Origin: Strigamia acuminata
Taxonomy: Eukaryota > Arthropoda > Chilopoda > Geophilomorpha > Linotaeniidae
Length of the DNA: 64,000 nt
Assembly: GCA_949358305.1 (NCBI GenBank)
Contig: OX442322.1
Coordinates: 2,852,001-2,916,000 of the forward strand
Reading direction: 5' to 3'
How positions within the stretch are numbered: the stretch's first letter is position 1; every line of letters starts with the position of its first letter. Positions 1-10,772 of the stretch are shown here, piece after piece. Below the pieces are notes generated by a model. The model did no database searches, was not told the origin of the DNA, and worked only from the letters and a program-made list of their open reading frames with translations. The translations under genes were made by a program, and so were the position numbers.

Positions 1-700
1 TTTATTTATTTGTAGATTTCGACGATTTGAAGAGTTTGACGACGTTTTTGAACGTGCAGCAACGTTTTCACACACCAAGTGTGATTATTTTCGTCGTTAA
101 TCGGGAAATTTACGCGGGTTTTCGCGAATTTTCCGAATTTATTTTGTTTTTTCCAGATTTTCACCGATTCGACAACGTCCGAGCGACGTTATCAACCAGA
201 AACGGGTCCAACCCGCTGTATTGCACCCCGGTGTGCGTACAGTACCGACGATTTAGCAATTCGACAATTTTTGATTGATTTCCGCGTTTTCTACGCGTGG
301 TTGCGTGTTGCGACGAGCACCGCAACAGATTCATCAACTTCGCCTTCCTATTGCTTTTCAGATTTTGTTATTATTATTGTTAGATTTAAGTTATTTTGGA
401 GTGGGCCCCTTAGTATCGATTTCACCCTTAGTCCAGTCGGGCTCGTGAAATTTGTATTCTGTGTTGAGGCTATCCCTGCGCCACCTAACGTTTCCGTGGC
501 CCTAGGCGGTTTGCAAAGGGCGTTAGGGGGATACTCAGCACAGGTTTTCAAGGCAATTGTAGCATTGCCTCCCCGTCGTGGTTTCCGCTTTGACAGTGCT
601 TCGAGTGATTTGTGCGACGATAAGTGTGTGCTTCGAATCAGTGCTCCGCTCATCGAAATACGATTGCCCGTACCACTTCTAAAACCGCGATATTTTTCAC
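1..700. other. Unassigned sequence before the copia gag
   Basis: No gene is recognised here. The stretch lies directly upstream of the Copia-I gag and may be its untranslated leader, since the leader of Copia-II in this window is also about 700 bp. The 3' LTR of Copia-I starts TGTTGAGGTATT and nothing like that occurs here, so the 5' LTR is missing or lies outside the window. Open frames across 271-867 have no recognisable protein features. Confidence 0.4.
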
Positions 701-721
701 GTGTGTGCTCCGACGTCGACG

Positions 722-2247
722 ATGCAGAAATCCCCGGAACTCTCGATGACGCGCGTGCCCATACTTGCCGTAGGAAACTACGAGATGTGGGCGCGCAGCA
801 TGAAAATGCTTTTGAAATCGGAATCTTTATGGCATCACGTCACCGAAGAGGACGAGGAGGAAATTAAAAAGACTGCCGATCCGAAGGAACTCAAGAAACA
901 CAAACGCCGAAAGGATAAAGCGCTCGGCTTGATTTATGGTTTTGTTTCCGAGCCGAAGAAATCAGCGCTCGACAACTGTAATACGCCGAAGGAGGCGTGG
1001 GACACGCTGGCGAAGATCTACGCACCCAGCTCCCGTGCCAGAAAAGCGGCTTTACGGCGTGAATTCCTCGGACTGCGATTGGAAAAGGGGGAGGAGATGG
1101 CTGATTTTCTGGGACGTGTAGATTACCACGTCCAGAAATTGAAAGACATTGGCGAGAAAACATCGAAGGATCATCACGCCTACCAGTATCTTGATTTGCT
1201 GCCCCTGAGTACTCGCAGGTCTCCTTCTCGATCTACCATTGGGAAGACGACAAATTCAAACCCCAAACAGTGTCCGAACAGCTCCTCTTGGAGCAGGCTT
1301 ACACAACTGACCAATCTCGTTCTCGTTCACAAAACCGACCGCTTTCCTCGATCAAATGCTTCAACTGCGACCAAATGGGCCACTACGCAAATAAGTGCCC
1401 CGAACCTCGAAGAAATAGGAACTCTAATCCTTCTGCGTCACTTCAACGCCCTTCGAGGAGCAAAAGTCGCAATCGGGGAAAGAATAAATCCAACAAATCC
1501 AACGATGGTCGTCCGAGGGGAAGTTCCCAAGTCAGGCGTGACGCTAATTTCTTCGTAAATGCGCCGCTGAAGATCACTGAGTTACCAGCTGCTCATTTTA
1601 TGCAGGGCCACGAATGGATCGTGGACTGCGGATCGACGGACCATGTTTTCCATGTTGCGTCGTGGTTTACGGATTTTGTAAAGGTCGTGCCATTCGACAT
1701 AGAACTTGGCCAAGGCACCTCTCAAGTGACTGGCAAAGGAACAGTTCAAATTCAGACTAGAATTGATGGATGCCTTTGTGTGGTGAATTTACGAGATGTG
1801 TTATATGCACCGAACTTCGAAGCCAACTTGATTTCGGTGTCAAAGATAGATAAGAACGAATTTCACATCCACATTTTCAAAGGCGAGGTGAACATTTTTA
1901 AGTCCGATATTCAACATTCTGTTCTTCGTGCCAAAGAGAAGAGCGGACTTTACTACGTAGATGGCTTGTCTCCACCTGTGGCTCCGACGACAAGTGCGAT
2001 TTCAGCTTCCAAACCTCCTCCTCCAGTACAGACATTAGTGACCGTCGAGGAGGACTTTGTGAAAGTCCCGAAGTCGAGAAAGAAATTGAAGGAACGCGAA
2101 TTATCAGATTTCCGGTTGGAATTTCCTCCATTGACTCAGGAAACCCAAAAACTTCCTGTTCCGAAATCTCCTCCCGCTCCAGCACCTGTCCCGAACCTAC
2201 CCACACAAGCCAATACCAATCCTACCTCTCCCTCATTACAAACCTAA
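722..2247 (+). pseudogene. Copia-I gag and protease remnant
   Basis: This encodes the Gag and the start of Pol of a Ty1/copia element. The first frame, from the ATG at 722, gives a UBN2-type copia Gag. Typical stretches are NYEMWARSMKMLLKSE near the start and PKEAWDTLAKIYAPSSRAR in the middle. The reading frame is lost between about 1200 and 1225 and resumes in another frame. That frame carries a CCHC zinc knuckle (CFNCDQMGHYANKC, about 1357-1398), then a protease-like WIVDCGSTDH, in which the usual DTG or DSG is DCG, and a partial pre-integrase region. The protein ends in a proline-rich linker at 2247. The integrase zinc finger, integrase core and almost all of RT are absent, so this is an internally deleted, non-autonomous copy. 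Confidence 0.85.
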
Positions 2248-2259
2248 CCTCAGAACAAC

Positions 2260-2788
2260 AAAGAGCCTTGGGTTGATGCTTTTCCCGAATGATCGAGTGG
2301 AGGTCGTTGGCTACGGTGATTCGGATTATGCCAACAATAGGGACGACCGAATCTCTGTTGGAGGAACTATTATATTGCTAGGGAATTCACCCGTGTATTG
2401 GAGAACATTCAAACAACGGAACGTCACGTTATCGACCATGGAGGCAGAGTATGTAGCTCTTACTGAAACAGTAAAAGACTACATATGGATTCTAAGAGTG
2501 CTATACGAAATCGTTCCCGAGTTGGCGGATAAGTTCAATCACCATGTGTTATGCGATAACATATCGACAGTTGACTTTACAAAGTCCAACGTCGAGAATC
2601 GCAAAACAAAACATATCGACGTGAGATATCACTTCATCCGGGAACTCGTGAGAAGAGATAATCTTCAAATTACACATGTAGGCACTAAGTGCAATTTTGC
2701 GGATATTTTCACGAAATCCGTGGATAAAACCGATCTAGTGTATTTCTGTAATCGTTTCCTGGTTGATATGAATATATTGAGCGCTTGA
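2260..2788 (+). pseudogene. Copia-I RNase H domain
   Basis: This is the C-terminal RNase H domain of a copia Pol, joined straight after the proline-rich linker. Motifs visible are GYGDSDYANNRDDRISVGG, then STMEAEYVALTE, and ENRKTKHIDVRYHFIRE with a closing ADIFTKS. In copia RNase H these hold the catalytic acidic residues (the D of DSDYA, the E of EAEY and the D of the CDNIS segment). The match begins inside the RT/RNase H connection (LMLFPNDRVEV), matching LMLFPSNRIEV of Copia-II, which fixes the right breakpoint of the internal deletion. A few stop codons separate it from the gag-protease frame. Confidence 0.85.
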
Positions 2789-2790
2789 TA

Positions 2791-2806
2791 ATACGAGGGG
2801 GCCGAT
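2791..2806 (+). promoter_or_regulatory. Copia-I polypurine tract
   Basis: The sequence ATACGAGGGGGCCGAT lies 3 bp after the pol stop and directly before the TGTT of the 3' LTR. It is identical to the tract of Copia-II (minus strand, 49696-49711). The tract primes plus-strand DNA synthesis during reverse transcription. Confidence 0.8.
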
Positions 2807-3108
2807 TGTTGAGGTATTATGTATTCATGTGTCGTATTGTCAAGCAGTGACACTTTATATTTATCGTGACCTTTTGTTAACTTTTGCTTTTGGCTAAACA
2901 AATAGCCGATGCTCTATTTACAAGTGTGTTTGTATTTATTCCCATAAGGTGGCGTTGTATACCTATTGGCATGTCATGTGACTTGAGAAATAAAACTCAC
3001 TCTATGTTTGATTTCATACCTGTAAACACCTGTGTTTTACTTTGGACATTTTCTACACCATTGCTGCAGAACTATGCAATTAACACAAGTATACAAGCAA
3101 TTTCAACA
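2807..3108 (+). repeat. Copia-I 3' LTR
   Basis: A 302-bp LTR that starts TGTTGAGG directly after the polypurine tract and ends TTTCAACA, giving the expected TG...CA ends. A poly(A) signal AATAAA lies near 2989. Its length is close to the 309-bp LTR of Copia-II but the sequences differ outside the ends. The right border is inferred from the terminal inverted bases, because no second LTR copy is present to confirm it. Confidence 0.65.
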
Positions 3109-4295
3109 GAAACCTTCAAAGGGGAAGCTGATGCTACAATCAGCTGATAACCTGTGACAAATGTTCTCCTAGCGTCCTTTACGACCACCTGGGGTCCCGG
3201 GAATGCTAGGTGGCGCAGGGCTCAGCCTTGTCACAGAATACAAACACAGCGGTGGACGAAATGCCCGAAGAGCTGTGTCGAATCTAATAAGGTCCCACTC
3301 CAAAATGCCCTTAATTCTAACAAAGGTAAAGTCGAAAGAAGGAGAAATAGACGAATTGATTGCGGATGCAATCCTCGTGCAAATGAAGGCACGGCGCAGT
3401 TTTCTCGAAAAGCTGGAGAAAGCGCATTTCGGACGTTAATGTCCGAATTCTTCTCGAAAAATCGAGGCTTTTCGTCCACTTGTAAAATCCGCGAAACCCG
3501 CGAGATTTCGGACGAAATCAAACAAATGTCGAAGGAATAGACAGCCCTGGCTGTCTAGAACGTCGATGAGATGTCGCTGACGTCTGTAAGACAAAACTGG
3601 TGAGGCGTAGATCGTCGTAACCTGAAAATAATTTCAATTTCGGCGCAAAAATCGCGAATTTCGCGAAATTCACGTCAAAAATTAAGCAAAAGATAGTTGC
3701 TTTAACTGGCAACCATCCTCTGCTACCAAAGGTAGCAGAGTAGTGCGCAATTATCGGTAATAAACTGACTGGAAGCGTGCGGAAATGGCGTCGCAAATAT
3801 GCCACGGTTAATTCCGATAACGAAAATGGCGTCCTGTTTCACACACGAACGTTCGCTAGACGTGACAATGTAGCGAGTCGTTTCTGCACTTATATTTCCG
3901 TGCAGAACAAATAAAACACACTGGATAACAAAATACTATGGTTTAATTAAAATAAACTCACATGAGAAGTCCATAATACAAATGAATTGGATGGAGCAGC
4001 TAACATTTGAAGGCAGCGTCCATCTTGGAATGAAAAAGTATACAGAATGGCACTCTGGTGCCAAAGACTAACATTAGATGTTAAGTTAAGAACAAATCAT
4101 TGGAAAAAGCGACTACAGTACGGTGTCACATACGTGACAGCACAAATAAAAGGATAAATGATGAATCTGGCTTACAAATGATAAGTACTGGTACTTTGTG
4201 AGGAAATAAACACTATATAGATGAATTGAACATCTAACATCAACTAAATAATTGGTCTTTTGATCTACAATACATTCACACTGGAAATCAATATA
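3109..4295. other. Host intergenic DNA, no gene recognised
   Basis: No coding feature can be supported. Two short perfect hairpins are visible: GACAGCCCTGGCTGTC near 3540-3555, and a 10-bp arm pair CTCTGCTACC/GGTAGCAGAG near 3718-3740. Open frames of 78-128 codons around 3154-3540 overlap one another in different frames and match no domain. The last 420 bp are AT-rich. Confidence 0.4.
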
Positions 4296-5697
4296 CCGTA
4301 AAGTCAGGTGAATGTGGCCCCAGCAGGTGAATGTGGCCAAAAATTAAATTTGTAGAAAAAAATCCCTCACTTTCTGCTGGTCCATTTACCATTTAGTTGT
4401 TATTTTTAATTAATCTATCATGGTTTCAGCTTGCTTAAAAAAAATATTTCACATTTTTGTGATCAATTTAAAAAAATCTACACATTATTAAAGCATCTCA
4501 TGTAAAACTAGTGAAAAATAAGGCCTGAAAAATGAGGTCTGTAAAAAAAAAGTATTGCTAACTGCTGATTGAAATTTTAAGTACTCATTCTTTAATGTGT
4601 TATAATGTTACAAAAAAATAATAATGCTGCTAACTTTAATAGTTTTGATACAGTGATGTTAGAAAGACAACTCACTCATTCGGAGATGAATGTGGCCACA
4701 CATGGCCACATTCAACCCCAACCGGAAGTAGTCATATCCAATCACAAATTGAGGTTTGTTTATGCCATTTTACTAATTAATTAAATGAATTTGGCAATAT
4801 AATGTATTGTAAGTTAAGAATGCCAACACATTACACACCAAAACTTGGTGCAAGATGAAATAAAACACAATTTTCTAAAAATCTGAAATTTTTTTAAAAA
4901 TCTGTGGAAATTTTAAAAAAATCTGTAAAAATTTTTAGAAAAATCTGTAAAAATTTTTAAAACATTTGTGAAAATTTTTAAAAAATTTGTGAAAATTTGA
5001 AAATATTTTTTAAAACTTTGAAATTTTTTTAAAAATTTGAAAATATTTTTTAAAACTTTGAAATTTTTTTAAAAATTTAAAAATATTTTTTAAAACTTTG
5101 AAATTTTTTAAAAAATCTGTGAATATTTTTTTTTAAAAATTTGAAAATATTTTTTAAAACTTTGAAATTTTTTTAAAAATTTAAAAATATTTTTTAAAAC
5201 TTTGAAATTTTTTAAAAAATCTGTGAATATTTTTTTATACAAATCTGTAGTAGTTTTTTATACCAAGCTGTAGTAGTTTTGTTTCCAAATTTGTGATGAT
5301 TTTAAAAAATGACAAATTTTGTCTCTTTTTGACCCAAAAAACTAAAAAAAAAAATTTAAAATTTATTTTTTGACAAATAGAATTTTTTAAAAACATTTTT
5401 ATAGGCCACATTAATCTTCTACGAAGCTGAATGTGTCATTTCAGAAGCTGAATGTGTCATTTCAGCTAAAAAAAAAAGAGGTGGACAATAGCACACGCCA
5501 CTGAAGGTGAATGTGGCCACCATGGTTTTTTTTAAAAAACAGGAAATGTGTGACATAAAATCAAAATGTTTGATATGGGTATTGTAACTCTACCTAAGAC
5601 CCACCTAAACACATAGTTAACAGTTCTGTAGTTATTAAATTGAAGGCACTATTAACAATTTACTAAAAAAATCAGCCACATTCACCCTACTTTAGGG
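4296..5697. mobile_element. Non-autonomous TA-flanked TIR DNA transposon
   Basis: The left end starts CCGTAAAGTCAGGTGAATGT and the right end, read on the other strand, starts CCCTAAAGTAGGGTGAATGT. The two match at 17 of the first 20 positions. Both ends abut TA (4294-4295 and 5698-5699), the target duplication of Tc1/mariner/pogo elements. The 1402-bp element has no transposase frame. It carries extra internal copies of GTGAATGTGGCC or close variants near 4325, 4687, 5428, 5448 and 5505. The copy at about 4687-4715 forms a palindrome with 12-bp arms. The superfamily is inferred from TA and the TIR only. Confidence 0.75.
4853..5345. repeat. AT-rich tandem repeat block inside the TIR element
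   Basis: Runs of the type AAAATTTGAAAATATTTTTT and TTTTAAAACTTTGAAATTTT repeat imperfectly many times with a period of roughly 60 bp. They sit in the middle of the TIR element and explain much of its length. This looks like a local tandem array and not a coding region. Confidence 0.7.
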
Positions 5698-5792
5698 TAA
5701 CAAATAAGTTGACAACAACTTATTGGCGAAACATCTACAAAGAAACTCACAACGCTACGAATTAAATATAATTTGTAATCGGAATATTGAGA

Positions 5793-5944
5793 ACCTGGTT
5801 ATAGATGTCATCTAAGCCAATTGATGGATTGATTGATTGATTTATCGACGTGCAATGATTTACACAAGCGAACCAAGGAACCAGCGAAGCCGTATCAGAC
5901 TCCAGGAAACAGCCATCCGGCATAGATGACATCTATAACCAGGT
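5793..5944. repeat. Inverted repeat with 22-bp arms
   Basis: The arm ACCTGGTTATAGATGTCATC plus TA at 5793-5814 is repeated exactly as its reverse complement at 5923-5944. About 108 bp lie between the arms. It may be the end pair of a small foldback element or a large hairpin. No target duplication was found. Confidence 0.7.
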
Positions 5945-7354
5945 CGAGCGATGGGGAAACCGCTCCCGTATCCCAGACACGTAATAATATTATTTTAGGG
6001 CCAATTGGCCAACCAATTGTATAGTTTAATAGCTCAGTTAACTTGCCAAATGTCGGCATTAGTCCTATGTATAATTTAGCTCACTCATATTGTTTGCCAA
6101 CAATAAACTGTCACGTATTGATAACCATTCTTGTCTTGTATTTATCTCATATATTATTCACTGTTTTGTATCGAGACTTATCTTCGGTACCATTGTTAAA
6201 TGGGAGTTGTGGTCGTCACCGTCACAAAAATTGAACAATCCAATACTTCATTTATGACAAACGCCATCACAATTGCGTGGAAAAGCCACGGTGTGGCTTC
6301 AACCTCGTAACAGTATGCACATTTTGACAGAATCGGAAATGATGCATTATTCAAATTAGTTAGTTCCAATTTATTCAATCTTGCAGAAACAGATGGATTA
6401 GCTGAGTTAACCCAATAAATAATAATCTCTAGTTAAATTTCTATTGAAATTACAAACAATTATTTATTTAGTCATTAATTACATGAATAATGTACTTCTG
6501 GTGATCCGGAGTCACCACATAAAAACTTTGCTTTGTGATTGGCTCTTCTTTTTTTCTTTTTTTTTATTGGCTTCTCAGTTTTTAGCTTTTTTTAATTTGG
6601 CTCTTCAGTTTTTAGCTCTTTCTTTATTGGCTCTTCTTCCCTGATTGGTCAGTTATTTGTCTCCTTGAACAAGAAAAGTGTTGCAATTTAACAGTGTATT
6701 ATTTGATAAATAAACATCAAAGAAGAAGCAGCATTTTCGTATGTTCCTCTTACATCGTACAAAAAATTTGAAGAAATAATTGAAAAATTGAGCATAGTTT
6801 TCCTACTTCATTGTGGGCAGAAGGAAAAACGAACAAAATGGCAGGATAGTAATTGCACTTGGAACTGATACAAGTATCAAATGGAAACAAATTTTCAAAT
6901 TATATTTACCCGAATTTGCACTTTGTTTGTCCTAACCTACAAGTGTGTTGTAACATCCAACTCCCCACATCAAGACAAATCTTTTAAAATTACTCTCACT
7001 TCATCAAAAATGGGCTAATATGACATCCTAATCAACAGCTGCAGTTATGCAAATCTCTATCTTAATATCAGTTTATTCACCTGTCTTCCCTCCTGCAAAA
7101 TGGATTCTTCTATCCTTTAAAAAATTTTTGGAGAAGAAATAAAAATTAACATGTAATCCAGAAATGCTATTTTTACTTTCACAAATTATGTTGGAAATTG
7201 AGCAAAATATTTCCATGATGACTTTAATGTGTGACGATACCATTTGTATCATGACACCTTTGTGTCTTTGTTCCCCTTATCTTGAGAACCTGGCTTCACC
7301 GTTGCTGCCAGAACTAATAAGCAGAAAGTAAAATTGATTTTTGTTAAATTTCAG
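5945..7354. other. AT-rich host DNA upstream of the WAP-like gene
   Basis: No gene is supported. The stretch 6535-6650 is pyrimidine-rich, with several spaced copies of TTGGCTCTTC or TCAGTTTTTAGCT. A poly(A)-like AATAAA lies near 6709. The upstream exon or exons of the gene that starts at 7355 (start codon and presumably signal peptide) should lie here or further left, but none could be identified with confidence. Confidence 0.4.
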
Positions 7355-7928
7355 AACAAATAGAAGACAGCAGTAAGAAAGATGAACTGGAACCTGGACT
7401 TTTAGATGAAGAGTTTGCAATAACTTATGGTATGTAATTAATATATTTCTAAATTTCTATTTTTATTTATTAACTTTTTCTTTCCTATTTTATAAAGGAT
7501 CAAAATGGAAATGCCCTGATATCAATGCTAACATAAATATCAAAAGTACCAATGAAAATGGAAAAAGTTGCAAAAGCGATGCAAATTGTAGTAACAAATT
7601 ATATACGAAATGCTGCATGTCTGACGATAACGGAAAGACTGTTTCATTATGTGCTGATTTCAGAAAAATACTTTCAAATAGGTTTCCATTAGAAATTGGT
7701 AAACATTACATAAATCAATAAATATACATATATATACATGCATATATATAAATGTGTACGCATATGTATAAATGTGTATTATTATCAAATAATATAACAG
7801 TTAAGAAGTCAAATTTAAGGTTCATGCTTTTGAGCAAAGCAAGAAAATATCGAAATGACAGCCTGCATTTAGCCAGATTTTTTAGATTCCCCAATCTAGG
7901 CAATGGTGGAGGGACTACAGATTGTTAA
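7355..7928 (+). CDS. WAP-like cysteine-rich host protein, last three exons
   Basis: Three exons join in one frame: 7355-7429, 7498-7698 and 7801-7928, the last ending in TAA. Acceptors are TTAAATTTCAG, TTTTATAAAG and AATATAACAG; donors are GTATGTAA and GTAAAC. All introns are phase 1. The first exon is acidic (DELEPGLLDEEF). The second has the cysteine order of a whey acidic protein four-disulfide core: KCP, then SCKSDANC, then KCC, then LC. The last exon is basic (LLSKARKYRND) and ends GGGTTDC. WAP domains are usually secreted and act as protease inhibitors or antimicrobials; that role is family knowledge and not shown here. The start codon and any signal peptide lie upstream. An alternative is another small Cys-rich secreted domain, because the usual final cysteine pair is only partly visible. 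Confidence 0.75.
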
Positions 7929-8098
7929 TGGCGGACCATATGGTGCTGGACACACCTCATAATCAATCAAATACAGTTCAAGTCATTAGAGGTTTTGCAA
8001 TTGCACTTTTTATTGTTCAGGCCTGAGAAGTGTTGGATGAATGCTAAAAGACTTTCAAACATGTTTGCAAACTTTGGCAAAATCAGCTCAAACATGGT

Positions 8099-8302
8099 TT
8101 TAATATTCCTTGCTAATTCAGTCCAATTTCTAAAGTAAGCCTGTCCCTGCGAGACGGCAAAGCAAAACATGCACACTCAATTGCTCATTTACACATACTG
8201 ATTTATTCCAATGTCGTTGCCAAGGCAACCAAAATAAAAATCAATTTAAATACATCTCAAGCATTGTCCAACAAACAATGAGATCATTTTGAATACACAA
8301 CA
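8099..8302 (-). repeat. Gypsy-G 3' LTR
   Basis: A direct repeat of 13109-13312, differing by eye at only a few bases. It is the 3' LTR because pol runs on the minus strand. The left border is fixed by the ATGGT duplication. Confidence 0.8.
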
Positions 8303-8357
8303 TTACTACTCCCAATTTGTGGCACCAAATTCTCAAAGAGACAGAGTAAACTACTTT

Positions 8358-9530
8358 CTAATTACATTTGACCAAATTCAACATTACAATTTCACCAAAA
8401 TTGCTAACAAAACTTGTTCTTTCCCACAGTCGTCCAAACAAGCTTATGCTTGCTTGGGATTTTTCTTCTTTTTTTTCTTGACCGGCATAGTCAGGGTCAC
8501 AAAATCTTTCAGGGGGTCGGCGAACTCTCTGCGGGTGCTCACGCGACGTCGACGGCGCCTCCACCTGTTCATTTAATGACGTGTCCTCGCTCGAATCATT
8601 ACTGTCCGACTCAGGCAGGTGCATCTCCGCAGCGCTCTGGGCGTCCGCAACACCTGCTTCGTCGTTCCCGACGTCTTCCTCAAGTATGGCATCTTCCTCT
8701 GTCGCTGGTTCCGGCGTTTTTGCGCGCACCAAATCATCTATTCTCTCGAGGCAAACACTCAGTCGCCTACGATCAACCACACAAACATTGTCATCCGGGC
8801 CAACGGCAGGCTGCTGTATGCCGTCCTCAATCACCAACTCCTCGACTGGTTGCTGTACACCATTCTCAATCACCAACTCCTCGACTGGCTGCTGTACTAC
8901 TTCTGCAAGTAAATTGTTATTGATTATATTTATGACTTGTGCTTGTAACTCCTCCTCCGACGATGATGACGATGGTGGCGGAACCACCGCCTGTGCCGGG
9001 TCAAGAAACAACATCCACTGCTCTTCTACTTGTTCATATGCCACCGGCCTAGCCTGCGAGTTCCCCTCGCTCGGCTGGTCCTGCGGTAACACCACACTCC
9101 TCGCAGGACCACCGGTGGTCACCTTAGTCAATACACGAGCACGCAGTTGATTTATGTGTCTAACATGCACCACAAGAGTCTCCACATCTTATACTTCATA
9201 AATCACAACTCCTTTTCTTTCGAGAACTTTCGCCGCTCTCCACAACTTAGTTGTGGCTGGGAACACTTTGTACCATACCATGTCATGCACTTCAAAGTCT
9301 CTGCTACTGATTTCTGCTAACTCAGGGGCGCTGACCCCATGGTCGGCACTAGCTTTGGTTAAATGCAAGTGTGTACGCAGCGGGTGCGCAAGAAATCTGT
9401 GTGCGGGAGTCAGACCATCCCTTCCCCCCACCGACGAGTGATGCGCAAACAACACCCTCGAAATCCGCACATCCAGACTACTGCTGGTGATTTTTGCCAA
9501 CCTGTCCTTGAACTCGCGCACCGGCCGCGG
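8358..9530 (-). pseudogene. Gypsy-G integrase C-terminus and Pol tail
   Basis: Two frames cover the end of Pol. The first (9521-9189) resembles the segment after the integrase core, with LTPAHRFLAHPLRTHL (a usual target-loop motif) and then a DMVWYKVF-type C-terminal fold. The second (9185-8358) is an acidic tail with two near-identical copies of QQPVEELVIE plus a third partial one. It ends with RVRRPPERFCDPDY, the basic, aromatic ending common in gypsy Pol. The DDE catalytic core is absent: the sequence passes directly from the integrase zinc finger to the post-core region near 9525. The element therefore cannot make an active integrase. Confidence 0.8.
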
Positions 9531-10764
9531 CGATGTCAGCGTTAACTGTTGGCCACCAAAACGCAGCCCGCACGCTGCCCTTCATGGACACAATTCCAAC
9601 ATGTTCGTCATGCAATAACTGCAGTGCACGCTGCACAAGCGCCACGGGCAGCACAAACCTCTTTCCCCAAACAACCACGCCGGCGTCCAATGACAGTTCA
9701 AGAAAACGATCCTTGTAAGGCTGCAGCTTACTCCTAACACCAGCAGCGGTCCACGTGCCCAATCTCAACATCTGCATCACCTCGCTCAGATCAGGGTCAC
9801 TGCTCGTGGCCAACACCAGTTCCTGCCTAGCAATCAAGCTCTCCAAGGTGAGTTCTGTCAAGAAAGTGTAAATGTAATGGTGGATCTACTGGCGCGCGGC
9901 TTAATGCATCAGCGTTAGAAACGTCCACGCCTTTTTGATACATTAACTCGTAGTCGTAACAAGCTAAAGCTAAAACCCAGCGCAACATCCTCGGCGCAAT
10001 TATGTTAGATATTGGGCGATTTCTCCCGAGAATACCCAACAAGGGGCGATGATCTGTGTAAATCGAGAAGTGGCGTCCGCAAATGTATTGATGGAACCTC
10101 TTCACGGCGAAGATAATGGCCAACTCTTCCTTGTCAATCTGCACGTAGTTCCTCTTGGCAGATGACAAGGAGCGCGACGCACAAACCACGGGCCACTCCC
10201 TATTGTTTGTTCCCAACTAGGCCAACACCGCCCCCACCCCCACTGGGGATGCGTCCGCCACAATAACAGCAGGTCGAGTCAAATCGTAGAACTTTAGGAA
10301 GGGAGCTGACACGAGTAGTTGTTTGATGCGGTTGAACGCACTCTCCTGCAATTTGGACCACATCCAAGGTTGCCCTTTCACAAGCAAAGCATATAATGGG
10401 GCTGCCATAGTTGTCAAACCCTGAACAAACTGACCGTAAAAGTTGATTAAACCCAAAAACGACTTGACCTGCCTAACCTCCATTAGGGCCTTGATCTCGG
10501 TGATAGCTCTTATCTTCTCAGGTAAGGGGGAAACGCCACCCTGCGCCAGTTGAAACCCCAAGAACTCTATACTCGTTACGCAGAAAACGCATTTCGCACG
10601 ACACAAACGAAGCTTTTTCCGAATTAACCTTTCACAAACTAATGCAATAATTACCAGGTGCTCCTTTACCGTAATTGTGGCTATTAAAATATCGTCTTGG
10701 TAGACAAAAATTTTATTGATTCCTGCCACAACTCTCTCGGCTGTTCTCTGAAATATGCCACTAC
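9531..10764 (-). pseudogene. Gypsy-G RT second half, RNase H, integrase zinc finger
   Basis: From 10764 leftwards the frame holds the RT active site FVYQDDILIA, in which YQDD provides the two catalytic aspartates. The RT thumb follows, with IEFLGFQLAQGGVSP and VKSFLGLINFYGQFV. A stop near 10217 separates this from RNase H (EELAIIFAVKRFHQYICG, TDHRPLLGIL, NADALSRAP). The next frame gives the integrase zinc-binding start LLHDEHVGIV and AFWWPTV, then breaks off at the deleted core. Premature stops and shifts show the copy is old. Confidence 0.85.
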
Positions 10765-10772
10765 TACTAATC
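10765..10772. repeat. 8-bp target duplication, left copy
   Basis: TACTAATC, repeated exactly at 11541-11548 on the other side of the GTCGAC-rich insert. Confidence 0.85.

Noticed and set aside
4853-5345. Possible CRISPR-like or satellite array
   Set aside because: The units are AT-only, imperfect and contiguous, with no unique spacers; they are part of a TIR element in a eukaryotic context.
6043-6234. 63-codon hydrophobic frame as a small membrane protein
   Set aside because: It lies in AT-rich DNA and has no splice context or conserved motif.
8414-9150. Long plus-strand frames rich in serine and threonine
   Set aside because: They are antisense to the acidic Pol tail of Gypsy-G, whose motifs and ending are recognisable.
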